A stretch of DNA of 64,000 nt, from the NCBI GenBank assembly GCA_027559495.1, contig JAMXSV010000028.1, positions 1-64,000 on the forward strand, in the 5' to 3' direction. The first letter of the stretch is position 1. Each line of letters opens with the position of its first letter. This document shows, piece by piece, positions 49,462 to 61,513 of this stretch. The stretch is from Aurifilum marmelostoma. Lineage: Eukaryota; Ascomycota; Sordariomycetes; Diaporthales; Cryphonectriaceae. Below the pieces are notes generated by a model, which was not told the origin of the DNA, did not search any database, and saw nothing but the letters and a program-made list of their open reading frames with translations. The position numbers and the translations under genes were made by a program.

Positions 49462-52330
49462 TCAGGCCGTATCGTCCCTCTGCCTCCAGATGTGCGTATC
49501 GCCCAGGCTGAACGAGCTCGCGTTACTACTTGCGCCCGGAGCCGGTGCCTGAAGCCCGTCATTGCTGCTATCCCCAATCCCGTTGATATTGTCTCTGCTG
49601 CCTACACCGTTGATGATACTCCCCTGCCCAGGTTCGTACTGGTAGAAACCCTCTGTACCGCTCTCGCCGGCCAGCGAGTCCCTCGCTAGGAGCGGCGGTG
49701 GGTCAGTGTAGATCCAGGGCTGCTCCAGCGGCATGACGAGGCTGGGGTGGATGAATCGCGCGCCCTTCTCTCGGTCCTCATCGACCGTACTCCTCCTGCG
49801 GCGGAGGGCCTCGAGGGGCTGGCGGCCGGGCCCGCCAAAGATCTCGTCGTGGACGATGTTAGCGCCGCTGCTTTGGTCCTCCCCGGGGCTCACGCTCCCG
49901 CTGCTGCCGCGTTCGGGGCTGCGGCGGATGGACCGCAGGGCGATATAGTTGGTGAGCGGTTCAAACTTGCGCTTCCATGCATAGCTGTACCAGACGGTGC
50001 CCATGAGCAGGGGGACGACGAGGGTGGCGGCGAAGAAGGCGAGCTGCAGCACGAGGTAGCCCGCCATGGTGATCTGGAACACAACGAGCCCCAGTACAAT
50101 CCGGTAGCAGATGATCCGCCATGCGCCGCCCGTAGCATGCTGCGGCTGCTCCATGGCGTAGAGGAGCTGGTACTTGTAGGTGAAGTAGCCCAGCACGAAG
50201 TACACCACGCCGACGGCGAGGACGACATAGCCGCGCGGCAAGACAGAGTATACAAGGCAGAGGATGAAGACTAGGAGCGCGGTAGGGAGGTAGAAGCCGT
50301 AGCTGAAGGTGGGCGGGACGGTGATGGTGGCAAAGTCGCGTGGTGTCTTGGCGCCTAGGCGGTTGATCGGGTAGAGGCTGACGGCGCCGAACTCAAGCAG
50401 GCGGAACGGGAAGAGGCCTAGTCCTTGCAGCATGATGAAGTTGAGGTAAAAAACGTTGAGGTTCTGGATCCGCGTGGCGAGCAGCCGCGCAATGTAGATG
50501 GTGTCGCTGAAGGAATTCTTGAGGACGGTCCAGATCTGGGCGGCGGTGCCGAAGACGGTGAAGACAAGGAAAATGTTGAAGAAGGTGAAGAAGAAATTCT
50601 TTGAAACGATAGAGAGCTCGACCTCGCCCTGGGAGAGCATGCCCTGCTGGTTGGAGAGATAGTCGTACGCAAAAGGGACAGCGACGTTGAGCAGGGAGAC
50701 CACGGCTGTAGGCAGGCCGGTCTGCACTAGTGCCTTGATAATCTCGTGGTCATTGAGGAACTCGGCCAGGTCCGGGAAGATCTTTCCGATGGTGCACAGC
50801 GAGAGGAGACCAGCAAAGGCGGCGACGGGGATCAGCCAGATGACCGAGAGAATGGTGATGAAAATAGTGATGGTCCAAGCTCTGACACGCCGGCCGGTGC
50901 GTGAGGCGTAGGTGTTGTGCCAGACCACATCGGTGGGTGCCGGAGCCTGCTTGGTGAGAAGCTGACCAGGCCGCGGATCGATGAGTGCCTGTGTGGCCAT
51001 CTGACAGGCAGCGATCGAGTCCATGGTGACGAATGCCTGGTCTACGGGCTCGTAGTGCTTTTTCCTCGCGGTGCGGATCTTCTCGTCGATCCTCCGCAGC
51101 TTCTCCTCGTAGTAGTCGATGGCATCTGTCTTCTTGTACTGCAGGCGTAGCAGGCCGTACCAGATGCGAGTCTGTGGCCGGGGTCGGTCCACCCAATGAT
51201 GTGCCCCCTGGGCGATCAGGTGGTCAGTTGCCCCGGCCTCCTCGTCCAGCACGGCCTCTTCCTCGTCGCTGTTATTCCTGCCTGTAGCTGTAGTGGCTGC
51301 GGCGGCGACCTGGCCGTGTCGGTCGTCGATGCAATCCCTGGCCTTCTGGCCCAGGTAGACACTCCAGGTCTCCTCCAGCTTGCGCAGTATATTGGCCCTC
51401 TCGGTGACAAGGTCATCCAGCTCTCTCCAGTTGCGACAGAGGGTAACGCTCTCGACATTGCCAATCTCCAGCTTCTCGACAAGCTCCTTAATCTTGTCCT
51501 CGGCGCGGAGCTCCACGGGCATGCCGGAGAGCCTGAAGGTCCTGTCGGTAATGGTGGACTGGGTGCCGAGGTAGTCCTGGCGGATGCGGATAATCTTGAA
51601 TGTCTCCTTGTCGGTGAGGTGAATGGTCAGGAGGCTGAAGAAGTAGGTGAAGACCAGGTAGGCCCACAGAAAGCCCATGTCGTAGTTCCACGTGTTATCG
51701 CGATCCGGATCTTCCGGATCGGGGACGGGGAGGTCGGACTCGTCGGGGATATACCTTCGATTGATGGGCTCGAGGACGGCGGCGGCGAAGAAGAAGAGGA
51801 CGGCAAACAGCTTGATGGACAGTTTGAAGAAGGCAAGGAACTGTGATGGTCAGATGGTCAGTCACTTGGGCCATGTTTCCTTGTTACAAGCTCAGTGTCC
51901 ATAGATGTTCCTATGCCGGAAGTCACATACCACAAAAGCATCCAGGCCAGCTGATGCCAGGACCTGCTCCTCCGTTATCCTGTACAAGGCAGGCATCCAG
52001 CCGAAGAAGCTGTCAGGTAGCGGGGGCAGCTTTATGGAGGACGGGGTGAGCTGTCGTTTCCTGGCTGCATAGAGACTCTTCCATCTTGGTCGGAGTATCT
52101 GTACATGTTCAAGGCATCATATATGCCAGTCATTAGCATACAACCAAGCATCAAGCAAAAGGAAGACATGGACCTGAACATACACAGAAGGACAAGAAGG
52201 CAGTCAAACCCAGAGCCAGCGAGATGACCAGCTGCACCTGGGTGTCCTTCTCACCTGGCTGGACAAACTCGCTGCCATCACTATTACAGCCCTTCTTCCC
52301 CTTGCCGCCGTCCAAGATGTCCATGTCCAT
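49462..52330 (-). CDS. CSC1/OSCA-type (DUF221) calcium-permeable channel
   Basis: Exons are 52184-52330, 51931-52098 and 49462-51840; introns of 85 and 90 nt are GT-AG and phase 0, giving 897 aa. An N-terminal helix runs into FCILRPRWKSLYAARKRQ, then FLAFFKLSIKLFAVLFFF and the MGFLWAYLVFTYFF helix. A cytosolic domain of about 200 residues follows (PHM7_cyt type), containing an acidic insert. The C-terminal RSN1_7TM block has the pore-region helices (for example FFFTFFNIFLVFTVFG and the YPINRLGAKTPRDFA loop). The tail of about 150 residues is charged and Asn/Gly/Ser-rich. The family includes yeast Csc1 and plant OSCA osmosensitive, mechanically gated cation channels. Plasma membrane location is likely, though endomembrane paralogues exist. 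Confidence 0.92.
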
Positions 52331-54031
52331 GACCAGTTGCTGATAGCCACCTCGAGCCAGCGGGGTCCTTCAGTGGTGGTGGTGGGAGATGATAATGATC
52401 ATGCAGCGCGAAGACGCGTGTATTCACCTCGACAACAAGTAAACATCAACAACGAAATGTTGACATTGTCATTGTCATTGACAGCGACACTTGCACCCTA
52501 GGCCTGCAGACATCTGCTGAAGCAATGAAAAAAAAAAAAAAAAGTCCCCGAGTCGTTGAGTGTGTCTTCAGCAAACCCCAAGCTGCTGCTTCCTGCATTG
52601 ATTGCGGGTCCGGGTGATGACGTTCCAAAGAGCAGCTGACATGCCGGTCCCTGCAGTGACAACCCTTGTTGCATGGTGCATTGGCATGACTGGTTGATGG
52701 AAACGCTGCAGTGAAACATTAGGTGGGTAGGTGGGCAGAGTGGGGTATCCCTGCTCGAATCGAACATGCTCACCGCCACATTGTGCACCAGCCACTGCAC
52801 AGCCACCTGGGCTCTTTCAACCAATCTAGCTGGGGCTTGGCTCTTGCCTTCCCTACTGAGCTTGCTCTTTCCAAGCCAGTGAGTGTTCAAGTGTCACAAC
52901 AAGATGCATGCTTCCTTCCCTGCCTTTCCAATGGAATCCCATGGAAGACTTTGCTTTTAGCTCTGTGCCTCACAATGAAGTGATGCTCTCTTCTTGGTTT
53001 CGCCCTACTGGCCACCCGGGAGTACTGCCAAGATAAGTCCCAAGAGATGATGGGCTTGGCTGGGCTTCGAGAAAGAGAGGCCGTCTTACAGGGCAACGCA
53101 ACACGCCTCGTCACCTCGGACCAGTCATCCATCAATGCATTCCTCACTATCACCGCCGTCTACTGGCATCTCAAGCCTGGGCAGCACCTTGGATGGCAGC
53201 ATTCGGTGTGTTTATATGCCTGTGCGGGTAACTGTGCTCTGCAGATACTACAGAATACAGTACAACTTCTCGTGGCTGTCGGCAAATCCAAGCAATGCAA
53301 CATTGAATGGTAAGGTTATTTTCAGCGTTGAGGTTCTGGAACTTTTCCTATAGATAAAGCCCCTCCTTTGACCCACGTGGCAGTCTACAATTCAATCTGC
53401 AAGGCTCCAGCTGGCTCAACAGAACTGTGCCGTCGCATGTTCGCCTCCCGCAAGAGTGAGGGAGCCTGCTGAGTGGTGCAGGTGGCACTAGTCCCAGGCA
53501 CAGCCCTCAAAGGTGGCGACCTTGGGACTTGGATGCTTACGACGACTGCCCAAGCTTTCTCACAGCAGCGTCTTGAGCACTCTTTCCGGAGGGCGCTTGT
53601 CAACAGTCAGTCATAATCACATGTGAGTGCTACAATAGCTTTAAATCTGAGCAAGAAGCAGCCGTTGGCCTCATCTTCCCGTCATTCCGACTCCTCCGTC
53701 ATTGGGGCCTTCGAGCGGGTCCTCCATACTTATCTACCGTACTACCACCACCACCACCATCACCTTCCTCTCTGACCCAGCTGCGCCCAAAGCCCCATAT
53801 CATACTTGCTCTCCCTCATCCATCTCTTCGTGTACAACTTAACCACGTGGCACAGTGGCACAGTCTGTCTTGGGGACGGCATAAAGACCAATTCTTCCCC
53901 CATCCATATTCGAGTCCCGTGCGACTCAACCCAGAGACACTCATACCCCTTCTCTTCCTTTTCTCTCCTTCTGCTTTGCCTATTCATCAACACCTACCAG
54001 ATATCATCCATCCCAGGGTTTTGGGAAGAGA
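52331..54031. other. Intergenic, divergent promoters
   Basis: 1.7 kb between the CSC1-like gene (-) and the dynamin-like gene (+). It has an A16 run at about 52528-52543 and a CCA/CAC repeat at about 53742-53762. No gene is convincing. Confidence 0.5.
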
Positions 54032-56584
54032 ATGGTCTCGGTGGGCAACATGGACCACAGCCACTCCATAGACTCTGCGTTGGACACGCAGGGCCTCGCC
54101 GACGAGCAGCGTGGTCTCCTAGAGCTCATCGACAAGCTGCAGTTCGCCCAGCTCGACAATGTCAAGCTGCCTCAGATTTGCGTCGTGGGCGACCAGTCTG
54201 CAGGCAAGAGCTCCGTTCTCGAGGCCATAACAGGCACGCCTTTCCCCCGGGATGCCGGCGCATGTACGAGGTTCGCGACAGAGATCCGGTTACGACGCGC
54301 ACCAGAGACTAGCCTCAAGGTCTCGATCATCCCAGACAAAAATCGGGACCTCAAGGCGCAGGAGGCACTGCGCAGTTTCGGCGGCAATGTCACTCAGGAC
54401 ATGTCCTTCGAGCACCTGATGCGCTATGCTGTCGACCTCATCGCGCCCAAGAATATACCCGGCCGTTTTGCCGCCCGGGACATCCTCGTCGTCGAGAAGA
54501 GGGGGCCCGATCTGCCACTGCTGACTCTGGTGGATCTGCCTGGTCTGGTCAAGAACGCCAACAACGACCAGTCCCTCGACGACATCAGGACGATCGAGAC
54601 GCTGTGCGATCGCTACATGAAGAGCTCGCGCACCATAGTCCTCGCCGTCGTGGGCGGCAACACAGACTACGTGCAGGCCCCCATCCTCACCAAGGCGCGC
54701 ACTTTCGACCCAACAGGTTCTCGTACCATCGGTGTCCTCACAAAGCCGGATCTGACCGAGTCCATTGGCCTGGAGGATAAGTTTATTGATCTCGTAAACA
54801 ACAGGGACAAGGCCAATATCTTCAAGCTGGGCTGGTACGTCCTACTCAATCCTGGCCCCCGAGAGCCAGGCCAGCCCTGGCCCACATCCCGGGAGCGAAG
54901 GCAGCGCGAGGAAGAATTCTTCGGCCGTGGGAAGTGGCGGTCGCTGCCGTCGGAGATGTGCGGCGCCGATGCCCTCAAGGCTAAGCTCAGCGCCCAGCTG
55001 CAGCGGCACATTGGCCGGCATGTCAAGACACTGCGCCGCCAGATCCAGACGGCCTTGGACGAGACGGATGCCGAGCTCAAGAGCATGGGCGAGGGCCGCG
55101 ACACGCCAGAGGAGATGCGGATAGAACTCGTCGAGCTCTTCAGCGCGTCCAAGGAGCTCGTCATCCCCGCCGTGTACGGCTTCTACAAGAACCCTCCCGG
55201 CAAGACCTTCTTCCGGTCGACGGCCGACCCGAGGGGCACCCCCGCCCAGAACCTGCGCGCTCGCGCCGCCGAGGAGAATGATATGTTCTCGCAGCGCATC
55301 AGGCAGCACGGGCGGAAGTTCGGCTTTGCCTCCGGCGCCGGTGGCTCCAACGCGGGTGGCGCCGACCAGCTCACCAGCACCGAGGCGCAGAAGCAGAATT
55401 ACGTGCGGTCCGAGGTGCAGATGCTCCTCAAGCAGATACGCGGATCCGAGTTCCCCGGCGACGCCAAGCCCCGCGCCGTGTACATGCTGTTCCAGAGCTA
55501 CAGCGAGTACTGGCCCAAGCTGGCGCAGGAGCACAAGGACAACCTGGGCGTCGTGTGCAACGAGTTCCTGTCGGAGCTCATCGACTACGCCTGGCCGCGG
55601 CGCATGCGCGAGCCGCTCCGCCGTCACTTCCTCGACCCGCAGATGCGCGCCCTCATGGACAAGGCCCAGAGGGAGCTCGACCTGCTCACCCAGGACATGC
55701 ACCTCGAGGTGCAGCCCTACGACCCAGAGTACGAGGAGAAGCTGCGGCGGTGGCAGCGGGACGCGACCGCCGAGGGCAGCACCTACAGCGAGGCCCAGGA
55801 GGTGCTGGAGAAGATGCTCATCTACTACGAGCTCACCGCCAAGAGCTTCATCCGCAACGTCATCATGCAGGTCGTCGAGCGCCACCTCCTGCAGGGCATG
55901 TACAGCGTCTTCGAGAGCGTCAAGTGCCTGAGCATGACCACCGAGGTCATCGAGGCCATCGCCGCCGAGAATAAGGAGACGAGGGAGCGCCGCATCATGC
56001 TCAAGGGCCGCAAGAGGGCCATCGAGGAGGCCAAGGATGTGTGCGCCGGCTTGGCGATGAGGAAGGAGCTGAGGATGTACGCAGACGAGGCGGCGACGGA
56101 CGGTGAGTCCTCTGATGAGGATGAGGACGGCCCGCCGCGACGCACACCCAGCTCGCGGTCCCAGCAGCAGCAGCAGGCCCCCGCCGCTGCTGCTGTGCCG
56201 TCAAGGCCCCCACCAAGGAAGCATGCTGCTGCCCCTGCCCCTGCCCAGGTGACCAACGGCTACGCCAACGGTATCGTCGATGCCGCACCTCTTCCTTCGC
56301 CGCCGAGAACGAAGACGTCGCAATACCAGCCCGAGGAGGACTACTACAACGCGTCACCGCGATCATCGGCACCGCCGCCGTCGGCTGCACCACCGCCACC
56401 GCCTAGGCCGGAGAAGGTCAGCGTGGAAGATAGGAATGGTGACAACAGTGGATACTACGCGCACGAGACAGGCGCCAATGGACGTCCTTCGATCGAGGAC
56501 TATGGGAGCTACTCCTCGATGAACAGCCAGCAGGGCGGTGCAGCGAGGAGGGGTCAGTTCAGGAAGATGTTGGGGAGGGTTTGA
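54032..56584 (+). CDS. Dynamin-family large GTPase
   Basis: A single exon of 850 aa. GTPase motifs are complete: G1 GDQSAGKSS (53-61), the G2 Thr in GACTRF (T79), G3 DLPG (168-171) and G4 TKPD (237-240). A stalk of helices (about 300-600) and a C-terminal helical segment like the GED (about 605-690, with an IYYELTAKSFIRNV core) follow. The tail from about 700 is disordered: an acidic Ser/Asp cluster, a Gln run and Pro-rich stretches. The combination fits the expanded, largely uncharacterised fungal dynamin-like/Mx-like group rather than Vps1 or Dnm1. Members remodel membranes by GTP-driven assembly; the membrane served here is unknown. A second in-frame ATG lies at 54050. Confidence 0.9.
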   Translation: MVSVGNMDHSHSIDSALDTQGLADEQRGLLELIDKLQFAQLDNVKLPQICVVGDQSAGKSSVLEAITGTPFPRDAGACTRFATEIRLRRAPETSLKVSIIPDKNRDLKAQEALRSFGGNVTQDMSFEHLMRYAVDLIAPKNIPGRFAARDILVVEKRGPDLPLLTLVDLPGLVKNANNDQSLDDIRTIETLCDRYMKSSRTIVLAVVGGNTDYVQAPILTKARTFDPTGSRTIGVLTKPDLTESIGLEDKFIDLVNNRDKANIFKLGWYVLLNPGPREPGQPWPTSRERRQREEEFFGRGKWRSLPSEMCGADALKAKLSAQLQRHIGRHVKTLRRQIQTALDETDAELKSMGEGRDTPEEMRIELVELFSASKELVIPAVYGFYKNPPGKTFFRSTADPRGTPAQNLRARAAEENDMFSQRIRQHGRKFGFASGAGGSNAGGADQLTSTEAQKQNYVRSEVQMLLKQIRGSEFPGDAKPRAVYMLFQSYSEYWPKLAQEHKDNLGVVCNEFLSELIDYAWPRRMREPLRRHFLDPQMRALMDKAQRELDLLTQDMHLEVQPYDPEYEEKLRRWQRDATAEGSTYSEAQEVLEKMLIYYELTAKSFIRNVIMQVVERHLLQGMYSVFESVKCLSMTTEVIEAIAAENKETRERRIMLKGRKRAIEEAKDVCAGLAMRKELRMYADEAATDGESSDEDEDGPPRRTPSSRSQQQQQAPAAAAVPSRPPPRKHAAAPAPAQVTNGYANGIVDAAPLPSPPRTKTSQYQPEEDYYNASPRSSAPPPSAAPPPPPRPEKVSVEDRNGDNSGYYAHETGANGRPSIEDYGSYSSMNSQQGGAARRGQFRKMLGRV

Positions 56585-57646
56585 TGAGTGTGGAGGTGTC
56601 TTTGTTTCTCTTTCTCTTTCTTGTTCCGGAGAAGAAAAAGGTCAGTGTTAGATGCATATTCATTTAGGGATCATAGCGAGATAGACTTTGTGTGGTTTTG
56701 GCTTTCTCTTGATGAAGCAATATTACTCCTCAACTGTTAAATTCTGTGCTTTCTTTCTACATGTGACCTTTGGACAGAGTATAACAAGTGATTGAAGCAA
56801 ATTCTGTTATTGGCAATATGGAACCATCCAATTTTGACACGACGCAAGACTGAGTCTCATTCAGCAGACAAGAATGATGATATTCTTCATATCATGGATG
56901 TACTTATAATTATATGGGACTGATGCGGCGGATGAGTTATGATAAGACAGGGATCATACTGCCTGTTGATTATTATCCTACATTAAGTATGCAGGCCTTG
57001 CAATGGACGTTCGCCCTGTAGCTGTGCCATTGGACTTCGCCCAGCCCTACTTCACTGCATTATTTTCCTTGTTCAGCAACAGTTGGCGGTTCCAGCATCA
57101 AGGTGTCACTAAGCGCCAGCGATTGCCAGCATAAAGTGGCGATTCGCAGGCATTTAATGCAACCCACGGGTGGCGATCTTGATTGGGCAGCCGAAGCGCG
57201 CCCAATAATTCAACCTGAGACACAGCCCCCCTTCTCCGGGGTGAGGCCCCCCTGAAGCATGGGATTTCAACAGAAACGGCCGCCATATATATATGCATGC
57301 AAGGGGCCGTTTCGTCTACGTACGTTTGTCCCTGTGTTTATTCGGAGGAAAGGACAAGTCTTGTGGGTTCGGTTTCCAAGGTGAGCATTGTCGCTGCCAA
57401 ACAAAAGAAGGACAGAAACAAGGGCAACTGCGGCGTTTTCATCTCTACAGCACATCATCGCCACGCCTTTCTCTCACTCCTCGGCTCCCTCTGTCAACAT
57501 CGTTGCCCTATTTTCCCTAGTATCTTCGCCCTCCCACCCCACCCCCTCTCTCTCACTCTCTTGTTCTTGTTGCATGCGGCCGGCTCGCCATTCCCCCGTC
57601 GTCTGATAGTCGTACGGTCGTCATTCGCTTGTTGTCTCTTGTGGCC
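56585..57646. other. Intergenic, no gene seen
   Basis: 1.06 kb between two plus-strand genes. An AT-rich part follows the GTPase stop, and a C/T-rich leader (about 57470-57600) precedes the membrane-protein start. Confidence 0.5.
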
Positions 57647-58608
57647 ATGGCATCGCTCAATTGTTCTTCACCTCCCGAAAAAGCTGCTACAAATGCTGGC
57701 GTTGCAGGTGTCGGTGTAAGTCGACATCCCCGAGATGACTATCTGTATTGTGATGATCATCGACTTACAGGGCTCTCTGCGCAACACTATAGGTTATCCT
57801 CGGTTTTATTATACCCGCGACAGTCTCGATTGTGCTCGCCTTTTCCCTGATCATACAAGAGTCCTTTGTGAGCTCTAACAAACCCGCACTGGGCGTCATC
57901 CGCCGCAAACTCCTCTTTGCCTTGTCCGACCAACAGATCGTCTATGGCATTGGGATCCAGGCGGTCGGCCTGGCCCAGATCACATCACTTGTGCCCTACC
58001 ACTTCTTCATCATATGGATGGTCTCTCTCCTCTCGACTGCCGTCCACAACAGCACCCTGCTCGTACTCGTGTGCGATTTCCACTCCGACAGGGTCCTCCG
58101 CTGGCTGCGGCAGGCCCTCATGCTCGTTAACCTCGTGCTGGGCTGTGTCTTTGGCGTCTGCATGCTCAAGGTGGTCCAGAAGGGCATGACCACCTCGACG
58201 AACCCCACAGCCTGCGCCTGGGTAGACGGTGCGCCAGGCGGTGCCGAGGCAGAGACGAACCAGAACCTCTCGTTCGTCGGCACGATTGTTGTCATGGCGG
58301 CCAACTTTCTCGTCTTCATCGCTGCGACCTGGTTCCTGCAGTCCCGGAGACAGGTCGCCTTCAAGTGGATACAGCTTGCTGGTATCCTCCTCATGGCCGC
58401 CATTGCCGTGGCTGCGACGGCCAGAGTCCTTATGTCGTCACAGGCTTTTGGCGACCCTTCCACGCCCCTGGCAGACAACGGAGAGAAGGCCTGGAGCTTC
58501 TCGACGTCCGTCACCCTGCTGATGCTGGGCCTGCCCCTGATGACTGTTCTCGAGATCTGGAGAGGCGAGATCCGCGTGCGGAGGGAATTCGAAAAGGTGG
58601 AAGGATAG
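57647..58608 (+). CDS. Fungal seven-helix integral membrane protein
   Basis: Exons are 57647-57715 and 57793-58608, with a 77-nt GT-AG intron in phase 0, giving 294 aa. The splice joins AGVAGVG to VILGFIIPATVSIVLA, restoring the G-V-G-V start of helix 1 seen in many ascomycete membrane proteins. Seven hydrophobic segments follow, roughly at 24-42, 70-90, 95-115, 128-150, 187-207, 218-237 and 252-272, with short charged loops and a basic cytosolic C-terminus (WRGEIRVRREFEKVEG). The topology is GPCR-like, but no GPCR sequence motif is present, so receptor function is not claimed. Confidence 0.75.
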
Positions 58609-60850
58609 GATCCTTACTGCCTAGAAAAGAACAGCCCGTGGGATTCGAGTCCCCCAGAAAGCTTGGGGACGCTAGAGATGGGACCAATCGATCCCTTGCA
58701 AGTTTAGAGCACTTGAGAAGATTCATATTCTCTTCAACGATTCGCTTTCTTCTATTCTTCGTCTGTCGATACCCCCTTCTACCTGGTTGCAGGATCTACA
58801 TGATGGCGAGCCGAAGAATGAGGAGGATTATGATAACGATGATGAAGAAGGAGGAGGGCTCCTTGGCAGCAGCTGTGCGGGGCTTGCTGGTGTTCACGCT
58901 TCTTCTCATGACCTTTCCAGCACCAGTTGGATACGAGGTTGGGAGATTACATTTGTACCAGCATCCTTACTCGAGCGTCTCGACGAGTATCAGCATACAA
59001 AAGGCATTGTTCAAGACTATCCTTCCATCACGAACGAGAACCGTAACTCGTCTAGGCACGTTACTAAAGAAATATATCTCATTGAAAGGAATGTTGTGTA
59101 TGTTTGCTCTGAAGTCTTCGTCGTACCATTTTGTTCTATAGAAGATATTTGGATCCCGCTCACTATTGATTAATTCATTTTTTTTTTTTTTTTGGGCTGC
59201 GTCCGCATGTCGACATACATACCAAAGATCTTGACAGATTACAGCATTGAATACAGCGGTCAGCAAGACGACTAGAAGCTGGTGAACCTTCTCTGGGTCG
59301 AGATGCGAATGCCGATGTCACTGAGGAAACAATTGCCTTAGTTAGATGTCAATAGAGTGCAAGTCTGCGGCGCAGCGCTTCTCTGATCCTGTGCGGCGAG
59401 CTCTGGAGACGAGGTGAGCCCGCCCGAAGGGTAGCATCGCGAGATCATCGTCGCCTTCATCATTCTTCCCAATCCCTCTCACCAATGCCTTATACAGATT
59501 GCCATCATTGTCAAAATCTCTTCTTTGAACCGGCTCTGGACCGTCACTGGTCCGGAGAGTTTCAGGCCAAGAAGTATTTCTGACGAAGCCTCCTCGGAAT
59601 AATGCGCCAACACGGGTACCCGTCATCTATGCAGCGTTTTCCACGGCATGCTAAGGAATCGCAAGAGATTTGCTCCGGTAAAGGGGCATTGGAAGCCAAC
59701 AACAGTCTTATGGGGCACATTTCTGGTATATCTCTTTAGCTTTTCTATAGGGAGAATACGGGGATCAAGGATTGGATGATTGGGGGTTTCTTGAGGACCA
59801 GTCTGAGGACCAGTCTCACACAGAAGACGCACCCAAAGATGTCACCTTTACACATCCAACTGGCCCAGAGGAAACTTGCAGTCTGAATCGAAAGTTGTAT
59901 CGCGAATGGCTTGGTACGCCGAGGAACGACCTCTTGAGACGGTATTGTCACTCTGGTCTACACCACAACGCCTGATTAATAGCTGTTTGACATCATCCAG
60001 AGACTCAAATGGGTACTTAATTAGTGAATAGGATCAGGGCGTGCATCAGGAGGGGTCTTGAGCCAGCCAGCTTGATCTACCTTTGCCTGCAAGTTCCACG
60101 CCGGTGCTAGCTATAGGTATAATTTGCAAAGTATCAATAGCTTGGTAATTCTTGTATGCTCATCAATGCTCAATCGGCCCCCTTTGAGTAGGTGAAGCCT
60201 TCAAGATATGTACACAAGCATTGAGGCTATAGAACTATGCTCCACGTGGATTGCACAGCCCATAGAGGCCTCAGGTGCACAGATACTTGAGGATCCAAAA
60301 CCTTTTGGAATCAGACAGAAGATGTACACAGGAACTACATGTTGATGTCGGTTCTTACTCCTGGGATAACACATTGAATGATGTGCATATCACTCCCTGG
60401 CAATGGTTTCCCATTCACAGGCACCAAGGCTGACACACTCAGACACACAGCAGTGATCAATATAATCTTTTAGCTTGGGTTAACTTTTCCCTCGACGATG
60501 AGCTCTTTGATTCATCTATGACTTGTCCGGCTCCGAAGTATTATCGAAATGTGTTCTCCCAAAACACCTGAGTTCATGCCCACAGTCCCTTGCAAAACAG
60601 AAAGGGTTTGCCCGAACCCCCCCGCCGTCAATGTCACCAACCACTGCCCAGTATATCATTCCCCTGCAGGCCTCAAAGGAACCCGGGTGTCGTTATAGCC
60701 CTAGCTCTGGTCTTTCTTGAACCCGCAGCGGGTATTGTTGGCATTATACATGCAGCCAGCACATGAGGTTCCTATTCAAAGGATGATGCGAGATGCAAGA
60801 ATTAGCCAGCTGAGCGCGCCAAATAAGAGTTGAAGGACATGAGGACTTCT
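58609..60850. other. Gene-poor interval with weak ORFs
   Basis: 2.2 kb follow the 7-TM gene. A T16 run lies at about 59178-59193, and a 12-bp unit (GAGGACCAGTCT) is tandemly duplicated at about 59794-59817. Several short ORFs at 59340-59980 look mildly protein-like (see the separate entry). The rest shows nothing. Confidence 0.4.
59342..59626 (-). other. Possible small ORF or gene fragment
   Basis: A 94-codon ORF with a mixed, non-repetitive composition (for example FDNDGNLYKALVRGIGKND). The adjoining upstream ORF on the same strand (59623-59832) is also protein-like and overlaps it by a few bases in another frame. Together they could be a spliced or decayed small gene, but no family is recognised and no intron joins them cleanly. 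Confidence 0.2.
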
Positions 60851-61513
60851 TCAAGAGGAATGTATATGGAGAATGCAAGGAGGGCTGGCGTAGGCTCCAA
60901 GGCCTGAAGAAAAGAAGACGGTGGTGGTATTCGAGGAGAAGGAGGAGGAGGGCACGAGAGAAACTTACGCATGGTGTCTGGGAGGCAGCCCTGGTGGGCG
61001 ACCTTTGGAGTCACACAGGTGGCAAAGATGCCACCGCAGCGAGCCGACTTGCACTCACGCCCGTCATTGTGGGCGTTTCCGGTTACGTAGACGAACAAGG
61101 CCGGGAGGTTGGCCGTGAACTAAGCAGTGATTATGCGAAAAGCAAGACGTCAGCAATTGATCCGGCAGGATGCGATGTTATGAGGAGAAGTAAGGGAGAG
61201 ATGTTTGGGTATGCGTGTTTGTGTTTCAGCCTGCTCTTGTTGCTTCAATGATTCATTACTTAATTACCTTCAGGCTGGAAAAGCCGCGGTTGATGGCGGG
61301 CTCGGTTGGGTCGACCTTGGTGCCCCAGTGCAGGGGGCGGCAGACCCGGGCCTCCTGTAGGCTGCGGTCGATGCGCTCATCGCGCTCCCAGTCGTTGCGT
61401 AGCAGGTCCTTATAGAACCTAGGCAGCTCATTGACGTCCTGGAGATACTCCAGGGCGTTGTTGTACGAGGAATAGGCCCGGCCGGACCGGGTGGTTACTG
61501 GCTGGGGAGCCAT
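60851..61513 (-). CDS. Small fungal protein with a Cys motif
   Basis: Exons are 61268-61513, 60969-61119 and 60851-60903, with GT-AG introns of 148 and 65 nt, giving 149 aa. The first exon is charged and hydrophilic (a TTRSGRAYSSYNNALEYLQD stretch and many Arg/Glu/Asp). The second contains a spaced Cys pattern, C-x4-C-x6-C-x10-C, around CGGIFATCVTP. This loosely resembles the Cys-rich DUF3716-type domain of fungal proteins but is too short to be sure. The third exon adds only 17 residues and may be wrong: reading on past the second donor site would give a Pro-rich tail instead. Function is unknown. Confidence 0.5.

Noticed and set aside
49747..50274. 175-codon plus-strand ORF
   Set aside because: Antisense shadow of the CSC1-like channel.
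54842..55885. 347-codon minus-strand ORF
   Set aside because: Antisense shadow of the dynamin-like GTPase, whose motifs lie on the plus strand.
58630..58660. T-arm-like GGGATTCGAGTCCC resembling a tRNA
   Set aside because: The loop is one base short and no acceptor or anticodon stem pairs around it.
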